Shown: one piece after another, positions 28,145 through 36,252 of the stretch
Layout of the letters: each line of letters starts with the position of its first letter
How positions within the stretch are numbered: position 1 is the stretch's first letter
From: Microbulbifer sp. MI-G
GTDB lineage: Bacteria; Pseudomonadota; Gammaproteobacteria; Pseudomonadales; Cellvibrionaceae
DNA: 64,000 nucleotides
Reading direction: 5' to 3'
Assembly (NCBI RefSeq): GCF_030440425.1
Contig: NZ_CP098023.1
Span: 62,001 to 126,000, forward strand
Translations under genes and position numbers: made by a program
The notes under the pieces: generated by a model
The model's input: the letters and a program-made list of their open reading frames with translations, nothing else
What the model was told of the DNA's origin: nothing
The model's database searches: none

Positions 28145-28609
28145 ATGAAGAAACCCCTCTTCGCAGTGCTAATCCTTTTGTATATGACCACCGTGCAGGC
28201 CGCTGATCCCCTCGATGCTTTCCCGGTAGAAGTGGAAGGGAAGCAGCGCCACGTTATCCAGCTGCCAAAAGTGAAGGATGAAAGTCGTTTTATGATTGAA
28301 CTGGTGCCGGGGCGGCGTGAAATGGCTGACTGTAATTTGCGTAGCTTCACTGCACCTCTGCGCCGTGAGGTTTTAGCCGGCTGGGGCTATCCCTATTACG
28401 TCCTGTCCGATCTGAAGCCCACCTCCGGCGCGCGCAAGATCTGCACACCCAGCACCACCTCCCGACGCTTTATCCGCGTACGCGGGGATGGGCTGATACT
28501 CCCCTACAGCAGCCGCCTGCCACTGGTGGTTTACCTGCCTGAGGGGGTGCTGCTCAAATACCGTGTCTGGCGCGCGGATAAGAATCTGTCTGACGCGCGT
28601 ACCCAATAA
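28145..28609 (+). CDS. Ecotin family serine protease inhibitor
   Basis: Periplasmic dimeric inhibitor of S1 serine proteases, 154 residues with a signal peptide (about 1-20, ...TTVQAA). The family pattern is clear: RHVIQLPKVKDES, ADCNLRSF, LAGWGYPYYVLSD, LPYSSRLPLVVYLPE and LKYRVWRADK. The disulfide Cys63-Cys100 is kept. Aligning the reactive loop on Cys100 puts Arg97-Lys98 at P1-P1', where E. coli ecotin has Met-Met, so it should favour trypsin-like proteases. A GAGGTGAGGA ribosome-binding site precedes ATG 28145. Confidence 0.9.
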   Translation: MKKPLFAVLILLYMTTVQAADPLDAFPVEVEGKQRHVIQLPKVKDESRFMIELVPGRREMADCNLRSFTAPLRREVLAGWGYPYYVLSDLKPTSGARKICTPSTTSRRFIRVRGDGLILPYSSRLPLVVYLPEGVLLKYRVWRADKNLSDARTQ

Positions 28610-28884
28610 ATACAGCCAAACAGGCCACTACCCCATTGGTTCTATTCCAGCAACTGAGCTGGCGCTTTTGTTAATATTTTCAATGCTTCTAATGCCACTG
28701 TGGGATTTTGTGTCTAGCCTTACTAGCAAAGGATGTGAAAAAGAACGCCTGAGAAATTTTTCACGCCGGCTTTTGGGGCTTGCACTCCGCACCGGACAGG
28801 AAAATTGGCGGCACTTTCTGCCGCCTTCTACAGTAACCCGCGCCCGTGCAAATGGCTTCGGGGGCAGAGACAGTAGAGCAGCGC

Positions 28885-29370
28885 ATGAAGTATTTGCGTC
28901 ATTTCCTATCGAAAGGTGTTATTGCTTCTCATCTTCAAACCTATGCCGTCGTTCTTGTACTTTTTCTGCCCGGTCACCCCGCTGCTGCGGCAGAATCAGC
29001 GCAAATGCAGTGGGCTGGCAATTGGCTGGTGGTTAGTGAGGGCGATGACCAGTTGGTTTGGCAGCTCAATGCGGATGGTTCTGGCTATGCCTATGGTTTT
29101 AATGACGGGGGGCGATTGACGCACGGGTTTGCCATTAACTGGCAGCTGGATGGCGATCGTGTGCGAGTGCGCACCGGGGCCTCGGTACGCTGCAAAGGGG
29201 GTGTGGTGTCGGTGGCATTCCGTGGCTGGAGTCGCTCAACACTGCTGTTTGCGGTTATTGATGGACGTCACTGGCTGCAGGCTGGCGGCGGCTTGTTGAG
29301 CTTCCAGCGTCGCCTGAGTAACTGGAGAACGCCCCAGGCCGGCAGCAATTGCCCGGATCTAGCCAGTTGA
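28885..29370 (+). CDS. Secreted protein of unknown function, tandem paralogue A
   Basis: 161 residues from ATG 28885, with a hydrophobic export signal (about 20-36, YAVVLVLFLPGHPAAAA). The mature domain QWAGNWLVVSEGDDQLVW ... DGSGYAYGFNDGGRLTHGF ... VRCKGG aligns over about 80 residues with the next gene. Trp/Gly-rich beta pattern (W-x-G-x-W at the start) resembles small lipocalin-like or META-like sheets, but no family is assigned. The two paralogues are 56 bases apart on the same strand. Confidence 0.6.
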   Translation: MKYLRHFLSKGVIASHLQTYAVVLVLFLPGHPAAAAESAQMQWAGNWLVVSEGDDQLVWQLNADGSGYAYGFNDGGRLTHGFAINWQLDGDRVRVRTGASVRCKGGVVSVAFRGWSRSTLLFAVIDGRHWLQAGGGLLSFQRRLSNWRTPQAGSNCPDLAS

Positions 29371-29426
29371 ACTGGTCCTGTGTTGACGCCGGTTATAACA
29401 GGCAAAAATACTGTGGCACACTCGCA

Positions 29427-30149
29427 ATGGGCCTGGGCATACCTTGTGCTCAGGACCTAAAGCGGTGGCATGTAACACTCGCCCTGCTCTTTTTGCTCAT
29501 TGCTGGCCAAGTCTCGGCAGTTGAGGGCAAAGAAAAAAGTGGGCATGATGGCTGGCATGTGAAATCGCGCCTTGATGCCAGCCAGTGGGTTGGTGCCTGG
29601 CTCATCTCCCGCGACGGCGAGGCGCGCCATGTGTGGAGTCTGAAGCCTGACGGTACTGGCCGCTCTTATGCATTTCTCAATCGCAATGGGAAAATGCAGT
29701 TTGTATTTGGCTATGATATCCACTGGTATTTTGATCCCTTCACCCAGATGGCAAACATCAAAACCGGGCGCAGGCTTATTTGCCGGCGCGGAAAAATATA
29801 CCCTTATTTCCTCACTTTGAAATCCTATGAAAGCGACTATGCGGTGCGGGGAAAGTTCGCCTGGCAGACAACCTGGACAGAAGTCAGTATTGGGCGTAAC
29901 CGACTGCACAAATCCCTGGTGGTATTTTTAGCGCCCCTCTCCGCTTGGCACGATCCCGGTCGCGATGCTCCTTGTCCCGAGTTTCCCAGCCTGCATCTGG
30001 AAAAGGATATTGATATGGCCCTGCAACGTTGGGAGGAAGAAGAATCGCCGGATGCTGAAAAGAATAACAGATCACGACCGGGAGAAACAGAATCCAGAGA
30101 ATTGGAGGAATCGAAAAAAAAAAGCGTGAACAAAGACAAACGAAATTAG
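29427..30149 (+). CDS. Secreted protein of unknown function, tandem paralogue B
   Basis: 240 residues from ATG 29427 with a signal peptide (WHVTLALLFLLIAGQVSAVE). The domain ASQWVGAWLISRDGEARHVW ... DGTGRSYAFLNRNGKMQFVF ... RLICRRGKIYP parallels paralogue A position by position. It differs by an added C-terminal tail of about 50 residues rich in Glu, Lys and Arg (EEEESPDAEKNNRSRPGETE), likely disordered. Probably a gene duplication. Start not certain: the ribosome-binding site is weak and the frame is open from 29349. Confidence 0.6.
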   Translation: MGLGIPCAQDLKRWHVTLALLFLLIAGQVSAVEGKEKSGHDGWHVKSRLDASQWVGAWLISRDGEARHVWSLKPDGTGRSYAFLNRNGKMQFVFGYDIHWYFDPFTQMANIKTGRRLICRRGKIYPYFLTLKSYESDYAVRGKFAWQTTWTEVSIGRNRLHKSLVVFLAPLSAWHDPGRDAPCPEFPSLHLEKDIDMALQRWEEEESPDAEKNNRSRPGETESRELEESKKKSVNKDKRN

Positions 30150-30304
30150 AATGAGTAGCCGGTAAGGCAGAAAACCTATCAATACACAAGCTCCGCCACG
30201 GGCAATGGGGACCACCTATTCTCGGCCTCAGCCGTAGAGGAATGGTTGGTCAACCCGGGATGCCCCTACTTTTGTAGACAGGAAGTTTTGTATGGCAATA
30301 AGGT

Positions 30305-30715
30305 ATGAGCGCTGAGGCCTCTTGCGCAGGGATCTTGCGGAATATGTGCCCCAGGCTGCAGGAGGAAACCTACGTATTCTGCCAGGTGGCGAATACCCGG
30401 CTGATGGATGTGATTGCGAACAGCCTGTGTATTTTTCGCGAAGGTGAGGGTATGAGTGTAATTTTGCCCCGGAATCTGGCTCGGCAACACGGTCTCGTTG
30501 CCAGCGCACCATTTCGCCTAATCACACTGCAGATAGTATCCGGCTTTAGTGCGATTCAATTGACAGCGATTGTTGCTGGAGCGCTGGCTGATGCCGGCAT
30601 CGTTGCCAATGTGGTAACTGTGCTGCGCCACGATCATATCTTTGTACCGGAAGATAGTGCCGAACGCGCGCTGCAACTCCTGCGCGGTATCAGCAACCGG
30701 GCATACTATACCTGA
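30305..30715 (+). CDS. ACT domain-containing protein (DUF2241/COG3602-like)
   Basis: 136 residues. Blocks LRNMCPRLQEETYVFCQV and FSAIQLTAIVAGALADAGIV ... HDHIFVPEDSAERALQLL match the small stand-alone ACT-like proteins in which two ACT-type halves bind amino acids or other ligands. Cytoplasmic; ligand unknown. The next gene starts 13 bases downstream on the same strand, so the two may be co-expressed. Confidence 0.7.
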   Translation: MSAEASCAGILRNMCPRLQEETYVFCQVANTRLMDVIANSLCIFREGEGMSVILPRNLARQHGLVASAPFRLITLQIVSGFSAIQLTAIVAGALADAGIVANVVTVLRHDHIFVPEDSAERALQLLRGISNRAYYT

Positions 30716-30727
30716 GCTGCAACGGCT

Positions 30728-31471
30728 GTGCGCGTTGATTACCCTCCACCCCAACCTCACGGAGAAATCCGTCAGCTTCTGCCCGATCTATTCTATGTAC
30801 CTGGGACGGTGACGCTGGTCCCGGCGGTCACAATTAATCGCAATATGGCCATAGTGCGTTGGGGAGGGGATCTTATTCTGGTGAATCCAATGCGTTTGCG
30901 CCCTCAGCAGGAGGAGAAATTGCGGGATATTGGACGGGTTCGCCATGCAATACGACTGGGATATCATCACGGACAGGACGATCTCTACTACCGGGATCAC
31001 TTCGATCTCACCTTCTGGCGGCAGGCGGGATCTGATTTTTATCCCCCCAGTGCAGATCAATTGCTGAGAGAGGGAGGGGAATGCCCCGTGCCCGGGGGGC
31101 GCTTTCTGGAGTTTTCCTGCAGCCGATTTCCAGAAGCGGTGCTTTGGCTGCCCTTCAACGGTGGTTTGCTTTTGAGTTGCGATGCGCTCCAGTATTGGGG
31201 CAGTTGGCGAGGCTGTAACTGGTGTGGCCGTTGTCTGCTGCGATTTGCCGGGATGCGCTCTGGTATGCAGGTAGTACCGGCTTGGCGGTTGCGTATGGGT
31301 TCTCGGGGTAGGCACCCGTGGCAAGGGCTGCAGAAGGATTTTCAGCGCTTGCTAAAGCTGCCTTTCCTGCACTTTCTTGCCGCCCATGGCGAGTTTTGTG
31401 CCGACAATGCCCACGAAGCCGTATTTACCGCAGTGAATCGGGCTTTTCCGAAACTCAAAGGAGCAGCATAG
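30728..31471 (+). CDS. Metallo-beta-lactamase-like hypothetical protein
   Basis: 247 residues. The start LLPDLFYVPGTVTL ... RNMAIVRWGGDLILVNPMRL ... GRVRHAIRLGYHHGQDDLYY resembles a DUF4336-like branch of the metallo-beta-lactamase fold, where GxHHxxDDxYY replaces the HxHxDH motif; metal binding and catalysis are therefore doubtful. GTG start. Follows the ACT protein closely. Function unknown. Confidence 0.55.
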   Translation: MRVDYPPPQPHGEIRQLLPDLFYVPGTVTLVPAVTINRNMAIVRWGGDLILVNPMRLRPQQEEKLRDIGRVRHAIRLGYHHGQDDLYYRDHFDLTFWRQAGSDFYPPSADQLLREGGECPVPGGRFLEFSCSRFPEAVLWLPFNGGLLLSCDALQYWGSWRGCNWCGRCLLRFAGMRSGMQVVPAWRLRMGSRGRHPWQGLQKDFQRLLKLPFLHFLAAHGEFCADNAHEAVFTAVNRAFPKLKGAA

Positions 31472-32393
31472 TCAGGATTTCCATGCCCATTTGTGATATG
31501 CGGTTGAGTGAGCGGACGACCCACAGTGCCACAGAATTCTGCTGCTTGTCTGATGCTGCTGAGCGTTGGCCGATTTTGTTGTTGATTTGAAAAAGAACAT
31601 CAATTAAAGCCAAGACTCTGCTCATTGCCCTGCTGGTTGTTTACTCCACTACACCGACGTCTGCCTCTATTGCCGATGCCGTTAATATCTATCGTAAAGT
31701 GAACTTCTTGATCTCTGCCTGGCTGGCGGCCAGGGTTAGTTTCAGAAGATGACTTTCCAGCGTCAGTTCGGAGGGGAGTGAACCGGGATTTGTTTTGCGG
31801 AGGTCGGCTGGCTTTTGGGGCTTCGGTATCGAAGCGTCGGACTATGGCATGGATGATTGCGTAGATCTGGATGCGCAAGGAAACATTGATGTGATGCTGG
31901 AGATCGCATGCCTATTCATGGCGGAGGCGGATAAGGAGATGTGCTGGGCTCTGATTACTCCGCGGAGTATCCCACCATCCTCCTGAATATGCCAATCTGC
32001 TGTACCCCTTCCGCGAAATGGTCACTTTCTGTGCAGAGTAATCCTTCCTTGATCCTATGCCGGAGGCGGTGATGTTCTTGCGGAGTGATTGCTACAATTT
32101 CGTCTGCTATGAGGTACCTTCCATCTATTGGATCGTCGGTCGCGAGGATCAGCAGCGGTGATGCATGATGTCGCAGAAGAGGAGGCTTTTCTGTGTGAAC
32201 GCTACTATGAGCCTGGAGATGCTACATATGTAGCAATCGGGCATTTTGGACTGTCTGAAAGCCAGAAAAGTAATGGATGCACTGGATAAGCCCAGCGGGT
32301 ATGCGGGATTTTTGGGTAACGAACTCGGTAAAGTGCGATTCGTGCTGTTAGCTTCGAGCATGATAAGCTGTGAGCCTGATTGTGTAATAATAG
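31472..32393. other. Decayed region at the left edge of the AT-rich island
   Basis: About 920 bases with no intact gene. Broken coding-like pieces can be read on the + strand between about 31800 and 32160 (for example DDCVDLDAQGNIDVMLEIA, then in another frame NLLYPFREMVTFCAE, then EAVMFLRSDCYNFVCYEVPS), with stops and frame changes between them. The order loosely recalls a small SecB-like or unknown protein, but I cannot name it. Composition changes here from GC-rich to AT-rich. Confidence 0.4.
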
Positions 32394-33119
32394 CTAGCTC
32401 AATTGTGAGGCGGCAATCCTGTACAGCCGGACTTTACTACCTCTTGAATCGTTGAAATTGGTTCTGTAAGTACCATTTAAGTGAAACGGAGGAGGGGTGG
32501 GCGCCCCATTGCCAACCAGGGCAAGGTAGGCCCCCCTTCCAATCGCACCTCTCCAACAGTGAAATTCTGCAAGCCTTTTTGGCCAGGAATTGACATCATT
32601 GATAATGGGAATGGTGGTTAATAGTTTACCAAGATCCTCTCCTGAGCACTTGGAGAGTGCTTCCTTGGTTGTCCAGATACGTAAAAACTCCTGAGCCAAT
32701 ACAGACTTAGGTTGTTTTTGCAACCAAGAAACTTCTTCATCATGAAAGCAACTCTGTGCTATTGCCAGCCAATCCCTTGATGGATATTCCAACTCGTAGT
32801 CGATGCCAAGCATATCTTTGCCTATAGCGACGGCCAGATAATCAGCCGAGTGGCTAATTGAAATATTCGCAAGATGAGCACCTCCGCATGAGGCAAATGT
32901 TGGCGCTACTGCTGCAAGATTCACTTTTTCAGGCTCACAAGCAAAGTGCTCAGCAATAAAGACACGAACAAGCAATCGTCCCGCTAAGAATTGAGTTTTC
33001 CGTCTTGTGCTGAGCATTTGGTGTAGGCGTGAAAGCTCCTCTTTACTTAACAGACTGGTCGATGTGGACTGCCAGTCATTGGACCAATGAGAAAAGGAAG
33101 TGCAAGTGAAATTCAGCAT
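32394..33119 (-). CDS. Sfp-type 4'-phosphopantetheinyl transferase
   Basis: Converts apo-ACP to holo-ACP using coenzyme A; here it should activate the two ACPs of the adjacent aryl polyene operon. 241 residues. Diagnostic motifs are ISISHSADYLAVAIG, GIDYE (Asp107, Glu109: Mg/CoA binding) and WTTKEALSK (Trp149, Lys152-Glu153). It is divergent from the operon, with about 530 bases of shared upstream region. Such a PPTase is a frequent partner of APE clusters. Confidence 0.88.
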   Translation of the reverse strand: MLNFTCTSFSHWSNDWQSTSTSLLSKEELSRLHQMLSTRRKTQFLAGRLLVRVFIAEHFACEPEKVNLAAVAPTFASCGGAHLANISISHSADYLAVAIGKDMLGIDYELEYPSRDWLAIAQSCFHDEEVSWLQKQPKSVLAQEFLRIWTTKEALSKCSGEDLGKLLTTIPIINDVNSWPKRLAEFHCWRGAIGRGAYLALVGNGAPTPPPFHLNGTYRTNFNDSRGSKVRLYRIAASQLS

Positions 33120-33648
33120 GAAGACTCATTTGACAGATTGTTTAATTGCCAATCAAAAAACAGTCAGAATGATAGGCTGTTATCCTTCTTAATCAATTAG
33201 CAATAGAGGCTATATCTAGATTCCTTGTGTAGGGGAGCAAATACCCAGGGGAATAGCCAAAAATAGCGGATTCGCCTCAGTGAGGTATAGTGACTTAAAC
33301 TAACTTTTGGTCCAGTACCCTTCAATCTCAATGAAGAGCAGCTTGTTTCCTTTAAAGGAATCTTTTGAGGATTTTAGACTCAATATAGGATTAAAATGTG
33401 CTCTTGGTGTCTGAATACTCTTTATCAGTGGCGCTCGGGCATAGATAAAAATGGACAATGATACGAAAGCGTGCACTTTATGGAAAGTATCTGTGTCCAT
33501 TTGTAATTTAATTGGACTCCCAGCTGAAAATAATTTTTCTTTTGCTAGCGGGAGTTGATCATTTTGTGTACCATTCCGGCCCTGTTACTAGTCGCGCAAT
33601 GCCTAAAAAGTCAGATCAAAACAATGGCAGAGTTGTGGATATTGGATA
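33120..33648. other. Divergent promoter region of the aryl polyene cluster
   Basis: About 530 AT-rich bases between the PPTase gene and the polyketide operon. TTGACA occurs at 33129, but without a well-placed -10. Minus-strand frame 33300-33500 (66 codons) and plus-strand frames near 33512-33746 have no support. No operator recognised. Confidence 0.45.
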
Positions 33649-34410
33649 TTGGGGGGTGGAGTTCAGCTCCATTATGGTTGTTTGTCTATCGAATTTCTAA
33701 TCACTGCTTGGCGAGCATGGTATTCGGGGATATCAGAGCTTTCTGAGTGGCAACGTTGGCGTTGTGAGAAAGCACTGCCCGAAGGTGAAAACCAGGCCGA
33801 TGTTTCCTTCCTTACCGCTATGCAACGCCGTCGTTTGAGTCCATTGTCTAAAGCAGCACTTAATGCTGCTTATCCGCTTCTCAAACAGCGGGATATACCT
33901 TTGCTCTGTTGTTCTGTACACGGTGAATCGGTGAGAACTCATTCATTGCTAAAGAGCGCTGCCGCTGCCGAGGACTTGTCACCCACCGCCTTTGGACTTT
34001 CTGTTCACAATGGGATTGCTGGCCAACTTTCAATCCTATGCTCAGTACAATCTCCTGCGTTCGCTTTGGCCGGAGGTGACTTTCCATTGCTTGCTGGTTT
34101 ATTGGAGGCTGTTGGTATATTGCAAGATGGAGCAGAGGAGCTGTTGATAATATTTTATGAAGAACCGTTGCCGGAAATGTATCAGTCCAGTGCGCAAAGT
34201 CCAGCCAATATTTGTGTAACGGCAATGCACCTAGCTAAGGGTACAAATGTACAGGATAAAAAATCTTCTTTGGTGTTATCTAAGAGTACTAAGATTGAAT
34301 CGGCATTTGAGGCTCCAGATTATCAGCTCCCCCTAATTAGTGCCCTTGTAGAGGGATATGGAGTTGTTCCGTTAGGAAAAGGATGGGAGTTACACTTAAA
34401 TGCAGCCTAA
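33649..34410 (+). CDS. apeC: Ketosynthase-like chain-length-factor protein (ApeC type)
   Basis: Up to 253 residues of the beta-ketoacyl-synthase-like family (Ketoacyl-synt_2) that has only the N-terminal thiolase half and no active-site Cys. In the characterised Xenorhabdus system ApeC pairs with the ketosynthase ApeO. Visible: WRAWYSGISELSEWQRW, FLTAMQRRRLSPLSKAALNA, FGLSVHNGIAGQLSI. No ATG fits: TTG 33649 or TTG 33682 (starting LSIEFLITAWRAW) are the possible starts. First gene of the operon; its end overlaps the next gene by 11 bases. Confidence 0.82.
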   Translation: MGGGVQLHYGCLSIEFLITAWRAWYSGISELSEWQRWRCEKALPEGENQADVSFLTAMQRRRLSPLSKAALNAAYPLLKQRDIPLLCCSVHGESVRTHSLLKSAAAAEDLSPTAFGLSVHNGIAGQLSILCSVQSPAFALAGGDFPLLAGLLEAVGILQDGAEELLIIFYEEPLPEMYQSSAQSPANICVTAMHLAKGTNVQDKKSSLVLSKSTKIESAFEAPDYQLPLISALVEGYGVVPLGKGWELHLNAA

Positions 34411-35185
34411 GTTCCTGTTTACCGGACGAACAGATAAATACTGGTTGAGGTTGTTAGCTACTGCTACAGCCTTTAGCTTGTTTGGTTTTAGTGGATTGGT
34501 TTTAAGATTTGTTGTTTTTCCGCCTCTCAAATTAATTTATCGAGATCATGAAATACGTAAAAGAAAGGCAAGGTTTTGTATTCATCTTGCATTTCGTACC
34601 TTCATTGGTTTCATGCATAAAACAGGCATTTATACTTATAACTTCCAAGATCAAGAGAAGTTACGTAGACCTGGCCAGCTAATATTGGCTAACCATCCAT
34701 CGCTGATAGACGTTGTTTTTTTAATATCTCGTATTCCTAATGCAAACTGTATCGTAAAAGCAAGTTTGTTTCGGAATCCGTTTATGCGCGGAGCAGTAAA
34801 TATTGCCGGTTATATTCCCAATGATGGTCCGGAAAAAATTATAGAAATGGCTGCAAAGGCACTTAAAAATGGCGAGTCAATAGTTTTGTTTCCGGAAGGC
34901 ACACGTTCTGTACCGGGAAGGCCTTTTAAATTTCAACGCGGTGCCGCCTATATGGCGTTGCGCTCCGGTGTGACTCCTACGCTGGTTACCATTACATGTA
35001 ATCCGCCTATGCTGATGAAGAATATTCCATGGTATAATATTCCGCTTTCTCGACCTCATTTCCAATTTAAAGTCACTGAATCTAGTAGTTTTCTGCAAGT
35101 TGTAGAAAAAGATGAGACTCCTATAGTTGCTCGCAAGATTATTCAAGAATTAAAAACATTTTTTACCGAGGATTGTACTGCGTGA
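34400..35185 (+). CDS. apeD: Lysophospholipid acyltransferase family protein (ApeD type)
   Basis: Membrane-associated acyltransferase of the PlsC family, 261 residues. The catalytic H-x4-D motif is NHPSLID (His99, Asp104) and FPEGTRS is the second conserved block; a hydrophobic N-terminal segment lies at about 17-41. In APE clusters it is thought to help attach the polyene to a lipid anchor. Overlaps apeC and shares GTGA with the following ACP gene, showing translational coupling. Confidence 0.85.
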   Translation: MQPKFLFTGRTDKYWLRLLATATAFSLFGFSGLVLRFVVFPPLKLIYRDHEIRKRKARFCIHLAFRTFIGFMHKTGIYTYNFQDQEKLRRPGQLILANHPSLIDVVFLISRIPNANCIVKASLFRNPFMRGAVNIAGYIPNDGPEKIIEMAAKALKNGESIVLFPEGTRSVPGRPFKFQRGAAYMALRSGVTPTLVTITCNPPMLMKNIPWYNIPLSRPHFQFKVTESSSFLQVVEKDETPIVARKIIQELKTFFTEDCTA

Positions 35186-35439
35186 ATGAATTAATAAAAG
35201 AGCTTAAGGTGCTGATTATAGAAGTTCTTAATTTGGAGGATGTTACACCGGGAGATATCGCAAATGATGAACCACTATTTGGAGATGGGCTCGGTCTTGA
35301 TTCCATCGATGCCCTTGAATTAGGTCTTGCGCTACAAAAAAAATATGGAATTTCGATAGATGCAGAAAATGAAAATACGAAGTTATATTTTTCCAGCGTA
35401 AATAACCTGGCAAAGTTTATCGATAGCGGTCGCACTTAA
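35182..35439 (+). CDS. apeE: Acyl carrier protein 1 (ApeE type)
   Basis: 85-residue carrier protein. The phosphopantetheine attachment site is Ser41 in DGLGLDSIDALEL. GTG 35182 is chosen because it forms the overlap GTGA with the upstream stop and has GAGG 10 bases before it; the upstream TTG 35173 is less likely. It carries growing aryl polyene intermediates and is a substrate for the divergent PPTase. Confidence 0.9.
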   Translation: MNELIKELKVLIIEVLNLEDVTPGDIANDEPLFGDGLGLDSIDALELGLALQKKYGISIDAENENTKLYFSSVNNLAKFIDSGRT

Positions 35440-35449
35440 TGAGGTGATT

Positions 35450-35704
35450 ATGTTGGGTAACAAAGATGAAATACTGGTAAAGCTAACAGAAATTTTAGTG
35501 GAAATGTTTGAAGTTGAAGAGAAAAATATTAGAGAAGATGCACTTCTCTCTGATGACTTGGATATAGATAGTATCGATGCCATTGATCTGATTGTTCGTT
35601 TGAAAGAACTCACTGGAAAGAAAATTTCTCCTGAAGAATTCAAGAGCGTCAGAACTGTTGGTGATGTGGTAAAAGCCATTCAAAAAGTTATGGCAAATCA
35701 ATGA
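35450..35704 (+). CDS. apeF: Acyl carrier protein 2 (ApeF type)
   Basis: 84-residue ACP with Ser41 in SDDLDIDSIDAIDLIV. ATG 35450 follows GAGGTG at correct spacing. It differs from ACP 1 over most of its length, as in other APE systems where the two carriers have separate duties (starter versus chain). Overlaps the next gene by 4 bases (ATGA). Confidence 0.9.
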   Translation: MLGNKDEILVKLTEILVEMFEVEEKNIREDALLSDDLDIDSIDAIDLIVRLKELTGKKISPEEFKSVRTVGDVVKAIQKVMANQ

Positions 35705-36252
35705 AACGTTACGTGAAACTATTATTTTCAGTAATATTGATCCTGTATCCATTAACAGTTTACTTTGGTCTCCAGTACCTATCTTTAAATAGCATTCTGA
35801 TGTTATTGCTTTTAATTACAATAATGCGGTTAGTATACAGTGATGATAATGGAAAAAAAATAGGAGGAATGGTTACTCTTTCTCTATCTCTAGTGCTTGT
35901 CCTTTCGTGGTTACGTGATGACCCAAATGGATTACTCTGGTATCCAGTTCTTTGTAATATAATCTTATTTTGGTTGTTTGCTTATAGTCTAAAACAACCT
36001 AAAAGTATAATTGAGCGTATTGCCCGGATAAAAGAGCCTGACATGCCTTACAATGGTGTAGTGTATACCAGGAAAGTTACAAAAATATGGTGTATTTTCT
36101 TTTTGGTTAATGGATCCTTTGCCACAGCAACAGTAATAAATGGCAATATGCAAGTCTGGGTATTATATAATGGCTTGATTTCATATATATTAATGGGCTT
36201 GTTAATAGCTTCTGAATGGCTTGTACGCCGCCGCATCCATAATGAAGTGTGA
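35701..36252 (+). CDS. apeG: Integral membrane protein of APE clusters (COG4648/ApeG type)
   Basis: 183 residues, about five hydrophobic helices (for example LLFSVILILYPLTVYFGLQY, ILMLLLLITIMRLV and VTLSLSLVLVLSWL). The conserved family feature MPYNGVVYTRKVTKIW lies between helices. No catalytic motif. Always found beside the ACP and ligase genes in APE clusters; its role, perhaps scaffolding at the inner membrane, is unproven. GTGA overlap with the next gene. Confidence 0.8.
   Translation: MKRYVKLLFSVILILYPLTVYFGLQYLSLNSILMLLLLITIMRLVYSDDNGKKIGGMVTLSLSLVLVLSWLRDDPNGLLWYPVLCNIILFWLFAYSLKQPKSIIERIARIKEPDMPYNGVVYTRKVTKIWCIFFLVNGSFATATVINGNMQVWVLYNGLISYILMGLLIASEWLVRRRIHNEV

Noticed and set aside
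33300..33500. 66-codon minus-strand frame in the polyene promoter region
   Set aside because: No support besides being open in AT-rich DNA.
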